DNA of 64,000 bases from Amphirosellinia nigrospora (taxonomy: Eukaryota > Ascomycota > Sordariomycetes > Xylariales > Xylariaceae): NCBI GenBank assembly GCA_004123355.1, contig SCHM01000001.1, positions 8,256,193-8,320,192 on the forward strand, given 5' to 3'. Below, in pieces: positions 13,018 to 25,287 of the stretch. How positions within the stretch are numbered: position 1 is the first letter of the stretch; each line of letters begins with the position of its first letter. The translations under genes and the position numbers were made by a program. The notes under the pieces were generated by a model that was not told the origin of the DNA, ran no database searches, and worked only from the letters and a program-made list of their open reading frames with translations.

Positions 13018-14391
13018 TCAAACTTTCATTCCCGGCTCCATCGCCCTCGCGCGCCTGCTAACCAATGGGCTATCGGGTCCTAGATTCATAATATCATGCG
13101 CATCCAGACAAGCCTGTCGACTTAGCAGGACAGCTTGATGAGCTCTCTCACGCATCTCTACCTCGAAGTCTTCTAAGGCCTGTTCTTTTGTTTTGAGGTC
13201 ATGATGATATAGCTTCAGCTGATCCTTAATTTTACTTGCGTCTAGAATTCCATGATTTGCGCCTTCACCGCGATCTATAGCAGTCATCTGTTAGCATACT
13301 ACGCTCGCTTGTTTTTGTACTCATGTTTGGATAATCAGACGTACACATAGTCATAGGATGCGCAGCATCACCAAGCAAAGTGACCAAGCCGTTTCCTTGC
13401 CACTTCATCGTGGGCCAGTCTGCCAACTTGATCTCGCGCACGGGGGCACCATCCGGCACACTATCAATGATGCGTCGCAAATCCTCATGAAACCCAGAAC
13501 CGCGCCGCGCTATCTCCCTCATCAGGGCTAACCTTTCAGAATCCGTAGGAGGCACTACATCTTCAGCTCCCCTGGCGAGCCAGCTGAGGTTGATCTGCGT
13601 CTCGTAGTACGGCCGCGCCGACCTGGTGCTACCATTCGCCTCGGGCGTCGAGAGCACGGAAAACCACATGAAGCACCCCGTCTCGGGGTGCGAGCCCAGA
13701 AACAAGAGCGGGTCGATGGATAAGAGGGGTTTCATCTCGTCTTCGGAAAATACAGGGGTGAGCCCCATAAAGCGCACCGGGAGCGGGTTCAGGGCCCCGG
13801 CTTCGCCCATGAGGAGGGACCGTGCCTTGCTGTTGCTCCCGTCGGCGGCGATGAGCACGGCGCCGTGCGCTTCGGTGCCGTCTGCGAATGTGGCGGTGAT
13901 CCCATCTCCGCCCTCGTCTGGCGCGAAAGAGGAGAGCGATTTCCCCCAGTTGATGTCGAGACCTTCCGTGAGCAGCCTGCGGAACTTCGAGCGGCTCACG
14001 CGCTTGCGCGGGCTAGGCGGGATGATATATCGAGGCTTTAACGTCTCGAGGTCCAGGAAGAGGAAACGGCCGGTATCTATTCACTACGTTCAGCTTATAT
14101 CAGACACCTCCTTTGTTGAGTAGGCTTTGGGTTAGGCCGACCTTGTTGTCCCTGCTCGGGGTCAACTTGTACGCTATCGATCTTAGCGAACAGTTCCTTT
14201 GGCAGACAATTTTTGAGAGCTTCTAGGGCCCAGTGAATCGTGATGCCCCATCCCGCTGATCTGTGATCAAGATTCTTGTCGCGTTCGTAGATTTGGAAAG
14301 GGATGCCTTCCTTTCTGAGGCCTTGAGCAAGTGTTAAACCGACTATGCCGGCCCCGATGATTATAATTCGTGAACTGTTATAATGCTCCAT
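13018..14391 (-). CDS. FAD-dependent monooxygenase (salicylate hydroxylase-like), 3 exons
   Basis: A class A flavin monooxygenase that would hydroxylate an aromatic or polyketide-like substrate using NAD(P)H and O2. Exons: 14391-14142, 14076-13345, 13274-13018. The introns (14141-14077, 65 bp; 13344-13275, 70 bp with GTACGT donor and GCTAAC branch) keep the frame and give 412 residues. Seen in the protein: the N-terminal dinucleotide fold IIIIGAGIVGL (residues 9-19), the internal ADGSNSKAR motif, the FAD-ribityl motif GDAAHPM (about 319-325) and RGEGANHGILDA across the last splice. The start ATG at 14391 places the GxGxxG fold at its usual distance; an upstream in-frame ATG at 14448 is less likely. 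It is transcribed divergently from the MFS gene at 14903, which suggests a shared promoter and perhaps a shared substrate. The substrate cannot be told from sequence. Confidence 0.88.
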
Positions 14392-14902
14392 AGAAAAAAG
14401 TGAGTTATTCCCGTTGCTTTGTGCTGTTACATAGATAATCTCGCACATATACCCTGGAAAGATTCATTGACTATCACTTGTAGCAGTATGAGACACGGTG
14501 ATATTTGATACACTAACGAGGGGTATTGTAAGAATCTCGACGAATACGTTGATATCGTAGAAATTAACCTCTAAATAATTTGTTATCATGTGGTTCGGTA
14601 TGCTGATGAGTGGAATGCGTTATGTTGCATCGTCAGCTTACACCGTTGTATTGGCATAAGCTAAACGGACCATATATACCACATGATGGCCCTATCCATA
14701 CTCCGTATAGGCTTGGTTCCATGCATCGTGAGGGGACGATCCAGTCTTACATGGCCTATTATTACGTCCCTTCCTAAAATCCCACCATGGGCTGCATGAC
14801 TCTTCAACATCGTTCGTTGATACTAACTATCAAAGGTCTATACGGCCATGATATAGTAGGGTAATTTATTCGAGCGAAGGAAGTCTGTTAGATTCTACCA
14901 CA
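14392..14902. promoter_or_regulatory. divergent intergenic region, shared promoter candidate
   Basis: 511 bases separate the start codons of the FAD monooxygenase (-) and the MFS transporter (+). No other gene fits here. Regulatory elements for both genes must lie in it, but I can name no specific binding site. Confidence 0.5.
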
Positions 14903-16392
14903 ATGGATAGCCCAGGTGAAAACATGTTATACGGCGGCACCAAACAGCTCTCCGGATCGCGCTCGCCCCAAATTGGGGTGCAGGGGATTGTAGACGACAG
15001 GGCACTCTATCGCAAGATTGACGTCCATATTGTTCCCCTCATGTTTGCAAGCTACTTTTTGCAATTCTTGGATAAAGTCCTCATAAACTACGCCAACATA
15101 ATGGGTTTGCAAGAGGATCTGGGCCTCCACGGGCAGCAGTTCAGCTGGCTAGCAACAGCCTTCTTCATCGCGTACAGCGTCGCCGAATTCCCACAGGGAT
15201 GGCTACTCCAAAAATTTCCGCCGGCGAGGGTGTTGGGGATCAACATCTTTCTATGGGGTATTCTAGTCAGCTCTACGGCCGCTTGTCAGAGCTTCGCGAG
15301 TCTGGTGGCCGTGCGGACTCTGTTGGGTGCTTTTGAGGCGGTCATCACACCTTCATTGATTTTGATCACTAGCCAGTGGTATACTCGACGTGAAAGCACA
15401 CCGCGGTACGGGGTCTGGTATTGCGGACTGGGCGCGGGTCAAATCATCGGCGGGATCGTCTCTTTCGCAGCACAGCATGGGTCCAGGACGGCGTCATTTT
15501 CTGGCTGGCGGATCATGTTCGTCGCCGTGGGACTCTTCAACCTCGTCATAGCTTCACTTATTATTCTCTTCCTCCCGAATACACCTGAAGCTGCTTTGTG
15601 GTTAAGCGAGGCAGATAAGATCCACATCCGCGAAAAGCTGACGCTTGACCAAGCCGGCACCGGGCCGAAAGTTTTCCGAAAAGCAGCATTATGGGAAGTA
15701 GTATTCGATATTCATGTATGGATTCTGTTCGTCCTGACGATTCTCATCGTCATCCCTTCGGGCGTTGTCACGACATTTAGCGCGGTATTGATTAGAGGCT
15801 TTGGATATGATTCCAAGAGCGCTGCCCTTCTCAATATTCCCTCCGGCGCCGTGTCAATCATTGCGACGTTAGGGTGTACGTATGCGATCCTGATTGATTT
15901 CCCTCGATGGCTTGGCATCGTGGTGCTGATGGTGCCAACACTCATTGGCGCGGGGTTGATGTCGTTCTATAAGGGTAGTCAAGGTGGCGTTCTTGCGGGA
16001 ATTTACCTCATCAATTTCGTCGTAGCGCCCCTGGCGCTTGTGTATGCTCTTGCAGGCGTCAATACTCAGGGGTACACAAAGAAGGTGACGGTGAATGCGG
16101 TTGTGGCAGTCGGTTTTGGGGTTGCAAACATCATCGGCCCCAGACATTCTTGAGCTGGGAGGCGCCTGGATACATCAGCGCCAAAATTACAATATTCGCG
16201 GTGAATGGAGCGGTTATTGTGGTGGCAACGTGTCTGCGGCTGCTGTATGGTTGGCGGAATCGGCAGAGGATTAAGAAGAGGCAGACCGAGTTGAATTCTC
16301 TGAGAAATGGGCTCATAGATATCCAGGCACTCGAGAAGCAAGAAGGACAAGAAACAGATATGGGCAATAAAGCTTTTGTGTATATTTATTAA
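14903..16392 (+). CDS. MFS transporter, Dal5/allantoate permease (anion:cation symporter) type
   Basis: A plasma-membrane permease of the ACS branch of the major facilitator superfamily, whose members carry organic anions such as allantoate, nicotinate or other carboxylates. The N-terminus has the family signature YRKIDVHIVPLMFASYFLQF followed by the DKV segment. About 12 hydrophobic segments follow, with the conserved RTLLGAFEA and SQWYTRRE motifs. The first frame ends at 16153, just after GFGVANIIGP. The family continues QTF...APGYI, and that is read in the next frame to 16392. One more C in CCCC at 16138-16141 rejoins them, giving about 496 residues. This is likely a sequencing deletion. 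It shares a divergent promoter region with the FAD monooxygenase, fitting uptake or export of that enzyme's substrate or product. Confidence 0.85.
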
Positions 16393-16576
16393 TACCTGAG
16401 TGTCGGTGACTATGTGGGACGGCGAGATAGTGACAGCTCAGAGATGTTGGCCTTGCGGTCAACTTCACATAATCAAATGGAACCTGTAGCTTGATATTAT
16501 CGTAGCTTTGTATTTTTGTTTAGGTAGCCGATGTATGCGACTGTGCTCGTTTATGAAACAGCTTAGTAGAAGTGTT

Positions 16577-17986
16577 CTATATTTGTCGAACATCCTTTCC
16601 AACCATTTCCGGCCGCTCGACTTCCCACTCATCCCTTAATATAGCAAATGTCAAGTCGCTAAGCAGCAAACTCTGACCTAGACTCCAAACTAATGTGATA
16701 GCATAAAAGAAATTGGCATTGCCGCTGCCTGCATAGATCCAGAGGTAATAGAAAGCAGGGCCTAGGAATGCGGAGTACATGATTGTGGATGCTGCAAAAA
16801 AGGTATAACGCATCAGGGGGAATACATGCCGGAATAGAGGCACCACGGCTAGCGATAAACTGATGTCGGCAATACTCGGGTAAGGTTTGAAGATGCTGAA
16901 GATGCCGAGTAAAATGGTGAGCACGGCGAGAGGTTGTGAACGAATGCGGATTGATAGCCCGCCAACATAGGAGGAAAGATGTAACCAAAACACGCCTACG
17001 AAGAAGGACCTGAAACTGTCGAACATCTCGATGAAAAAGTACCACCAGAGGCCTACATTTGGTGTTAGGTCTGTAATTGTGAGCTGGATGCCGTAGGTTG
17101 AAGGGATAAACTCCCACGATCCAGTAAGGAGGTACGATGCGGCAAAGAGCACCGAGAGAGATGAGGTGACTGTGAAACCTGCAGTTCCTGCGAACTGGAG
17201 AAGTGATGAAATCTTGTTTGCCGAATGCTGCCGATCATAGGCGAGCAGAATTAGGGGTGGAAGTAGAAGAATGGGATACATGGAGAGATATGAAGCGAAG
17301 GAGAGGGCCAGCATCGCCGTCAGGGGACTTCCGGCAACAGCTTGGGCGATGGCGTGAAGAATCGCACACGTCGTAAACACATTAGTCGGCCGACCCAGAC
17401 AGGTGGCGATGGTAAAGGGATTGAAGAGGAAGCTACAGCATGTCAGCAAGCGTATCCATAGCCTAAACAGAACGGCGCATGTGCATTTACATTGCAGCGA
17501 CCACATAACCGCTCCATTTCCTGTCCTTGCGCGCTGACGTGAACAGCCTCGATGCGGCGGCCTCGCCCGACTCGGCAATCCTATACAGCGCCTCGGCGCT
17601 TGCTATGTCGACGAGGACATACAGAAGGTACGTGAAGAAGGGGTATGTCGAGGGGTCGGGGAGGAGGGACAAGAGCGGTAGCAGTAGCGGTGCCTGGTGG
17701 TAGACACCGCCATCGTACGGCGAGACGTTGTGATTATATAGGAACAACCCCTCTTGCACTAGTTACGAGCCAAGTTAGCATTGATCTCCCACCCGCACGG
17801 CGCATAGTGTAGTGTCCAGAGGGTCGTCTTACGTCGCTTGAAGCTCGTGACGGGGGTAGACACCTCAACACGGCTGGTCAGGAGGTCTGGTAGGGCGGGA
17901 AAGAAGGTGAAGAGTGCGAGTCGGAGGACGGCAGCGGCACCGTAGAGGCCAGCTGTGTCCTGGAAACCCATTTTACCGTCGCTCAT
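16577..17986 (-). CDS. gab1: PIG-U / Gab1 (Cdc91), GPI transamidase subunit, 3 exons
   Basis: A multispanning ER membrane subunit of the GPI transamidase complex, which attaches GPI anchors to proteins. Exons: 17986-17833, 17758-17491, 17432-16577. The introns (74 and 58 bp) keep the frame and give 425 residues, the family's usual size. The family signature STPVTSFKR joins across intron 1 to LQEGLFLYNHNVSPYDGG and HQAPLLLPL. The rest is mostly hydrophobic, with many membrane segments and the conserved NPFTIATCLGRPTNVF start of the second half. The coding frame is intact. It is convergent with the MFS gene, whose stop is 184 bp away. The ATG at 17986 is chosen because LYGAAAVLRL follows at the expected distance; an internal ATG six codons on is also possible. 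Confidence 0.92.
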
Positions 17987-18518
17987 GTCGCGCGTCCATG
18001 GTAGGAGACGGAGGTCTTGTTCGTCAGACGAATGTGTGGCGTGTGAGGTGTGATGTATTTTGTGGGTGTCGTCGTATAGGTCGTCAAGGTATGTAATTAG
18101 GTAAGTATAGCTGCGTGTACAGCATATACCCTGGAGATGGATGCCTCCTACCGTACACTACCTAAAGTAGGGTACCTCCCGATTGCCGACTTTACCGTTC
18201 AACACCTGTCGTCGTGTTCATTCGACGGGGTTGATGCGATGGGTCCTACGCTAGAGTATATTATCGATAAAAGAACTACCCCGGAAAACCATATCCACTA
18301 AGCCCAATCAAGTTTGTCACGGGCGGTCAGAATTGGCAAATGCTTGCATCCCAGAGCTTGAGAAAAAAAAAGTTGACCGCCCCGCCAAAGTGTTCTGTTA
18401 TCGATTGATGCATTTACCTGGGTCGCCTAGGATTTCCCATCGCCATCGCCGTCTTCATCTTGCGCGACTGGGAATAGCAATCCACCACGACCCCAATTGA
18501 GCCCTTGTCACCGTCGTC
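17987..18518. promoter_or_regulatory. divergent intergenic region between PIG-U and pescadillo
   Basis: 532 bases between two start codons on opposite strands, so it must contain both promoters. It has A and T runs but I see no specific regulator site. Confidence 0.45.
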
Positions 18519-20527
18519 ATGGGTAGAATAAAGAAGAAGGGTGAGGCGGGTAACGCCAAAAACTACATTACCCGCACACAAGCTGTCAAGAAGCTGCAAA
18601 TCAGCCTCCCCGATTTCCGAAAGCTGTGCATCTGGAAGGGCATTTTCCCAAGAGAGCCGAGGAATAGGAAGAAGGCCTCCAAGAGCTCCACTGCCTCGAC
18701 CACCTTCTACTACGCCAAAGATATCCAATTCCTCCTACACGAGCCGTTACTGCATAAGTTCCGCGAACAGAAGGCCCTCGAGAAGAAGATCTCCAAGGCA
18801 CTTGGCCGTGGCGATGTCAGTGATGCGAGCCGACTGGAGCGCAATGCCGCCAGGCCGGAGAAGACGGGCAAGCCGCGCTACACCCTCGACCATGTCGTTC
18901 GAGACCGCTACCCGACTTTCGTCGATGCTCTGCGTGACCTTGACGACTGCCTCTCCATGCTCTTCCTATTTGCCAACCTCCCTTCCACTTCGACTGTTCC
19001 CGCCAAGATGATTGCCCGCTGTGAGCGCTTGTGCCTTGAGTTTCAACACTACCTCATTGTCTCCCAGAGCTTGCGCAAGTCCTTCTTATCCATCAGAGGC
19101 ATCTACTATCAAGCAAATATCCAAGGCGAGGAGGTATTATGGCTGGTTCCTTACAAGTTCAACCAGCGTGTTGTCGGGGATGTTGATTTCCGGATCATGG
19201 GCACATTCGTTGAGTTCTACATGACTCTGCTTGGCTTTGTTAACTTCAGACTGTACACATCAGTCGGTTTGAAGTATCCGCCAAAGTTCGACCAGAGTAA
19301 GGATAACGAAGCTGCCGAACTGGCGGCTTTTAAACTTGAGGGTCACCATGCCGCCACAGTTCCAACCGAGCCGGCTCAGTTGACGAGCAGCGATTCTGTT
19401 GCTCAACCTGATCCTAAAACCCAGGCTGAAGTCAATAAGCTTATTCGACAGATGAAGGATGCCGCAGTCGAGGTAGATCAGGCCGAGACGGCCCCGGAAA
19501 CAGACGAACCTACCGATACTATAGATAAATTCGAGCCAGCTGCACCAGGCGGCGATGTTCTACCTCAACCTTCCTACTCCGGTAATGAACCGGGGTCATT
19601 GTTCGCAAATTTCACTGTTTATCTATCTCGGGAAACCCCTAGACAACCCTTGGAATTCATTTTACGGGCGTTTGGATGCAAGCGCATTGGCTGGGACTCG
19701 GTCTTAGGCGAGGGCGCATACACGACTAACGAACTCGACCCATCGATTACTCACCAAATTGTCGACCGTCCGGTTATCCAGGCCGCCACAGAAGAAGATG
19801 AAGGCGGCGAAGACAACCAGACCTCCCAGAAACTTGGGCCTAATCAAAGGATACCGGGGCGTATCTATGTGCAGCCGCAGTGGGTATGGGACAGCATCAA
19901 TGACGAGGAATTAAAGCGACCAGATGAGTATGCGCCGGGCGCTCAGCTACCGCCCCATCTGAGTCCATTTGTGCAGAATACCCAGGGTGCATATGATCCA
20001 ACACTACCTCTCAAAGACCAGGAAACTGAAGGAGAAGCCCTAGAGGATAGCGATGAAGAGGAGGCAGAAGAAGATGGGGAAGAGGACAGCCTTGCTGTTA
20101 AGAAACCCAAGGCTGCTGCTGATGGCATGGATATTGACGCGTCAGATGATGAGGACGATGAAGCCGATGACGGTTCCTTTGGAGGCTTCTCCGGCGATGA
20201 GGAGCCTGCTGAAGATAACGAGGAGGATGAGTCTGAGTCTGAAGAGCGTCGGAACCAGCAAGAACTAGAAGCTGAACTTAGTGGCAAGCCTGTCAAGCAG
20301 ACAAGGTGGATGCTCGTTCCCAGAAATTAGAAGCGAAGAAGAAGCTAGCACAGAAAGCTAAGGAAGAGGCGGAAGATATTGAAAGAGCAAAGGGAATGCT
20401 GAGCAAGAAGAAACGGAAACTTTTCGAGCAGATGCAATACACCAATAACAAAAAGAGTGCCGAGGATCAGAAACTTCGTGCAAAGAGGAGAAAGCTGGAG
20501 AAGCAAAAGGCACGGGCTAAGGCGTAA
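18519..20527 (+). CDS. nop7: Pescadillo homologue (Nop7/Yph1), 60S ribosome biogenesis
   Basis: A nucleolar component of the PeBoW complex needed for 27S pre-rRNA processing and 60S assembly. The protein has a pescadillo N-terminal domain (about residues 1-290, starting [19 protein letters not shown]), a BRCT domain (about 365-470: [19 protein letters not shown] ... [11 protein letters not shown]), a long acidic region (about 500-590) and a lysine-rich coiled-coil tail. The open frame ends at 20330, right after GKPVKQT. The conserved tail ([19 protein letters not shown]) continues in another frame to 20527. One added base at AAGG (20303-20306) rejoins the parts and gives about 669 residues, typical of the family. 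Since the gene is essential in yeast, the break is most likely a sequence error. No intron is needed. Confidence 0.93.
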
Positions 20528-20797
20528 GGAAATGTTAGATAGGGTTGTTATTAATACCATGAAATGTTTTGCCTTGATGTTGCTTCTGATGTGATGTATC
20601 TGTGAGGTGAGACTCCCTTGCCGTGGAAATGCTGTTGACATAGCTGTCGCAGAAGCTCTACCTAGTAGGTAGTTCCTAAACAAACAACATCGAATCCACA
20701 ATCATGTGAAATTTTTAATTTTTTTCATTTGTCACTACGCCCTTGACTCACGATTCTTCCAACACAACTATGCCATTAATCGTACTACAACCGTATC

Positions 20798-22933
20798 ATG
20801 GCATATGCGGGGAATGAATCAGACGAGTATCTTCCCGACTCGGACGATTCGGATGCTGAAGATAGGCGTCCCAACCGCTGGACTGGGCCCCCGTCCACCT
20901 GGCAGCAGCTGAACAGCGCCGAACTAGACACGGTCACGGCGCTCAACGAGCTTCACAACCAAGACCTGTCTATTCATCTCTATAATGCATTCGCTCTCAA
21001 GCATCGGCATGGCAAACGCAAGACGCGAGGCGCGGCGAAGCCTTTGCCTAGCCAGGTAAATCCATTGTTCACCGCCATAGCTGAGTGGTGTGGTAGATGC
21101 TGACCTGGAACGACGAGCAGGACGCAGATATCGCGACCGGTCAACTGGTCCAAGAGAACAAATGGGTGCCTCCGAACTCGTGGACGGCCTGGCCTTTGCC
21201 AGCAAATATAGTGCCACGCCCAGAGTTCATGAAGCAGACTGATCCCCGCGATGACCCATTCACCTATAGAATGCAAACAGTCTATACACCCAAGACTGAG
21301 CTGGAGGAGACAGTCTCGGCCACCATGTTAAGGTTGGCCAAAGAGAAATTCCAAGCGAGGCAAGTGTCACGTCCAGACAAAAATGTAGTTGAGCTGGGCT
21401 CTGGAAATAGCGATGAAGAAGGTTCTACTGTCGAGACGAGCTCTGGACCCAGCCGTGTGAGATCAAAACCAGAGCTAAGTTGGGCTTGCGGTCTCGCATA
21501 ACAAAATATGAAAGCACGAGCGAGGGTGATGCAATGGAAGTTGATGGTGCGCCTCTCAGAAGACCGCCTACTTCCGCTCCGCCTGAGGGAATCCAATTGA
21601 AAACCGTCGTCGCAACGGATGATGAGTTATCATACACACTTCTGCGTCCCTCTGCACAGAGAATCCTAGGAAAGCTAAACACAGCACTTAACGTGCTCCA
21701 TAACGCCCAAGAGTCAAGAACACATTGCCTTCCGAAGTCAGAAGCATCCGAAGCGTCGTCCCGTTCTCTATCCCGTTCGCGATCGCGTAGCCGGGGACCT
21801 TCAAGGACTCACACCCAGTCACCAGATGCCAGGCGTAAACCGCCCCTCAACTCTCGCGTGTCTTCCCTAGCAAGAGAGTCGGTGGCTCCAGAACCACCTG
21901 GAGAGGCAAAGAAAAGAGGGCGGCCAAAAAAGAGTACACCCGGCTCGAGGGTGAGACAGATAGGGAGTACGTGGTCCGGATCGCACGACTGAGGAAGAAG
22001 CCCATTCCGTACCTCCAAGACGAAGGCCTTGAGCCGACCTCGGATTCTACGCCGGCACCGAACTCGGCTGCTGAATACTCAGATAGCAACGCCAGGGCCA
22101 AGCCTAGAGGACGAAGAGCTCGCACGCGATCAAGACCAGAACAGCGAGGTTCAAAAGCTTTGCCCGATATTACGCCGGCTGACGAAACGACCGAGAAGCC
22201 ACTTCGGCCACCGAGGATGTCACGGGTCCGCCTGCGGGACTGGAAAGACGTCCTCGGAGCAGCTGCTCTTGCTGGATTCCCAGCGTCGGCGCTTGATCGG
22301 GCTGCCCGGCGATGCGCCGACCTCTTTGGCCAGAATTTTGTCCTCCGTTCGCTACAAGAAGGACCGCTAGGTCAGACGAGACTGGACAAGCATGTGCACT
22401 ACAGGCCAGGAATGGTGATTCCTGGCATCCTGGAAGATTCGGAAGACAGCGAGGACGAAGCACCCTCGCGGCCCCCGCGCGCCAGCACGCATCGCGTAAC
22501 CTCCATGGCGCAGTCCGAAAGCGAGGGACCAGGCCGCAGTAACTCGAAAAAACCACAGTCCCAGTCACATCCGCAATTACAGCCGGGATCTGCTTCGGCC
22601 AGTAAAGGCAAATTCTTCTGTATCGTCAGCAATTGTCCACGGGCTTTGGATCCATTCACTCGCCGTCAGAACCTGCTCCGCCACTTGAAGCTCATACACA
22701 AGTATAGCGGTGAAGAGGTGCCGGCCGATGTAGATAGTGAGGATGAGATGCATGGAGCCGTCCATATCGACGGGTTCCTGAAGCCGATCAAGGTGCGTCC
22801 GGATTGGCTTGGGGAGGATGCCGTCAACGAGAAGAAAAAGCCCCGGTCGCGCGCGAAGAATAGGAAGGGCAAAATGGTGGACACGAGGATGCGAGATGCG
22901 GATTCTACGACTGGTCACGAAGTATCTGAGTGA
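20798..22933 (+). CDS. rrn9: Rrn9-domain protein, RNA polymerase I initiation factor-like
   Basis: Rrn9 is part of the upstream activating factor for rDNA transcription; fungal relatives share an N-terminal Rrn9 domain. Here the domain runs through TVTALNELHNQDLSIHLYNA and, after the intron, VPPNSWTAWPLP (together about residues 35-150). It is followed by long Ser/Arg-rich disordered sequence with an RGRPKK AT-hook-like motif. Near the C-terminus is a possible C2H2 zinc finger (FFCIVSNCPRALD...LLRHLKLIH). One intron follows the CAG codon at 21055. A 3' end at 21120 (65 bp, GCTGAC branch) is preferred over 21096 (41 bp); both keep the frame. Two frame breaks, near AA 21477-21478 and GGG 21949-21951, are each cured by adding one base, giving about 690 residues. 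It is convergent with the HAD gene, 106 bp away. Confidence 0.75.
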
Positions 22934-23039
22934 TCGACTTTGTTAACATGAATGTTAACTCTTTATGTTTTTTCGACCACTTCCCCGGAAGAGGAAGCTA
23001 ACTTAGCTATTCGAACTTATTTCCCGTCGAGAGCATATT

Positions 23040-23960
23040 CTACGATTTCTTAGCAGCAAACTGCCTCTCCACCTCATCCGCAAAGTCGCCAATGCTATTA
23101 AACCTCCACTCAAACGCCGTGACATCCTTATACTTCGCCCAGACACCATCAGCACCCTCCTTCTCCTCGCCACGGGAGATCCATACACTCCTGAGACCGA
23201 GTTCCTTCGCAGGGACGTGGTCGACCCTCAAACTATGCGCGACGTGCAGGAGGTCGCCCTTCTGCCAATCGATGCCGAACTCCTCCTTGGCGTGGCTAAA
23301 GAGGTACTGGAAGTTATTGTGCGACGGCTTGTAGCTCCCGATGTCCTGCGCCGTGTACAATGCGTCGAAGCGCGCGGGGCTGAGCTGCTTGCCCACTGTC
23401 GCGGCCATGTTGGCGTTGTCCACGTTAGACAGGATGATCAGCTTGTAGTGCTGTGCCAGCTTCTGCAGCCCAGCCACCGTGTCGCTGAAGGCTTCCCACG
23501 TCCCGACGGCGTTTCCGAAGGGCTCGGTTATGCTGTCGGATAAGGCGACCCCGGCCTCGCGCGCGAGCTCCGATAGAGACATGACGAGGAGCTCATTGTA
23601 GGGGAGCGCTGGGGTCCGCGACTCGTGTGATGCAGTGATTTCTCGGAGACGCGCTAGGGCTGCTGTATCTTTCTTTAAGGGATGCGATGATGGGAGCTCG
23701 GTGACGAGGGGTTGCAGCGAGTTTAGGACGCCCTTGTCAAATTCGATCAATGTGCCGTAGCAGTCGAAGCTGTAGTTATGAGATGCCTTGGTCAGCTGGA
23801 GAGCATCTTCTACTAGATTGCGTTTGCATTAGAGGTTGTCGGATGTGGGAAGCTTCATAAGAACATTTTGGTTGTGCCATGATTCATCTCGATTGGTGTA
23901 TGCAAAAAGAACGTACCTGAGAGCTTTGAAGCCCGTCAAGTCAGGATGCGAGGATGTCAT
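23040..23960 (-). CDS. HAD superfamily hydrolase, type II haloacid dehalogenase-like, 2 exons
   Basis: A soluble Rossmann-fold hydrolase of the L-2-haloacid dehalogenase group. Exon 1 (23960-23917) encodes MTSSHPDLTGFKAL and joins through a 147-bp intron (23916-23770) to exon 2 (23769-23040), giving 257 residues. The splice creates the nucleophile motif SFDCYGTLI (Asp17). Motif II (ILSNVDN) and the motif III lysine (SYKPS) follow, then HVAHSLRVDHVPAKELGLR with acidic residues nearby. The frame is intact. Fungal members often have no known substrate, so true dehalogenase activity should not be assumed. Confidence 0.88.
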
Positions 23961-25287
23961 GTTGAGCTTGTCGTTATTGTGTATTTCTGTTGATTTTTTG
24001 GTGATTATGGTATAATGTGGTAGAGCTGTGTAGTCTTGTAAACCTGTCGTTATATTGCTCTTGTCTTGAAGGCTTGTGTGTAATAGTCGCTGCCATGTCT
24101 CGCAAACCCCGCGATGGCGGGCGTTTTATACGTGACTGACATCATCGCATCGCAAACAAAGTTGCTTTGGGGAAACACAGGAGTAACTCGCCCCTTCTCC
24201 GCAATACAGCCTGCATGCGTACCCCAATCCGCCCTGTTCCCCGCGAAAGGCGCGGTTGACGGATTTGATAGTCCCACATCGCACCTAGTGTGGATATCAC
24301 TTACCTTGCACCATCGTGATGCCTCAGGTTCTTACCTACCCTTTACATCGTATATTCATATTTTCAATATTTCTAGCATCGTTCTGTCCTTGGTCGGGTT
24401 TGACGAGTAAACACACGCCCTTTTAATCCCAGTTTCAAACCCTACTTGGGTGCTGGTGCCGATGCCGGCGTTGGAAAATATAATTGTGTAGGTAGTTTGT
24501 GGAGTATTGATGATAACGCTAGGTTACCAACTCAATAAGATTTACACCGATTCTGTGATTTTTTTTTCCTGTGAAGGAAGTTAGGTATTTACCAATCATG
24601 ATTCCTCGCTATGATTAAGTCTATTCAGTCTATGAATTGGGACGGGGCTGTTTCGATTCATGTAACTCGTTTCTTAAGTTCTAATACCCCTGGGACTAAA
24701 CGTTGCTATAATTCACTTGCGAAATACACAACACATTCGTCGAGGCGATCTGATGACATAATACAACACCCAAGCTCCTATAATGGATTTTGGGGCCAAA
24801 ATTACTCGAGAGAATCAGAGAATTCGGGGAAGCCAACTAGATTAACATCTATTTCCATCTCCCCCGGTCCCTTATGCCATCGCTTGAATACGTTAGGTAA
24901 GGTATAGCGAAAGAATATGTCATCAGACTTCAAGCCAGAATATTATGGACTTCGTCAAGGTACCCCAAACCGGAAACTCTCATGGACAGAGAGTAGGGTA
25001 GTGGTGACAGGATTCGATCAATCTTTCTCCAAACTTGTTCAAGAGGAAATAAATCCCGGCAACCCGGATATGATACGGAAACAGGCCGAACCCGTGTGTT
25101 GACCCCATCACGGGTTATACGCAACCGAGATGTTACATCATCCCGGTCAACATGGCTATCTCCGCATGAGAGGAGCACCAAACGAGGGACATTTAATTAG
25201 GAAAATTATGAAGTAGGCAGTCTACCTTATTGAGACTTGCCAAGTCATCTTACCTGAGTGCTCAAGCTTCCTCGTCGTAAGTCTGTT
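23961..25287. other. intergenic region, nothing recognised
   Basis: Between the divergent HAD and MmgE/PrpD start codons. Small ORFs of 60-98 residues occur without recognisable domains. Confidence 0.45.

Noticed and set aside
13018-16392. Core of a secondary-metabolite cluster
   Set aside because: No polyketide, peptide or terpene synthase and no pathway regulator nearby; the next genes are housekeeping.
19943-20296. Minus-strand Ser-rich ORF of 117 codons
   Set aside because: Exact antisense of the pescadillo acidic region (Glu/Asp codons read backwards give Ser).
20300-20310. Programmed frameshift in pescadillo
   Set aside because: The same kind of missing base occurs in many unrelated genes of the window; a common sequencing cause is simpler.
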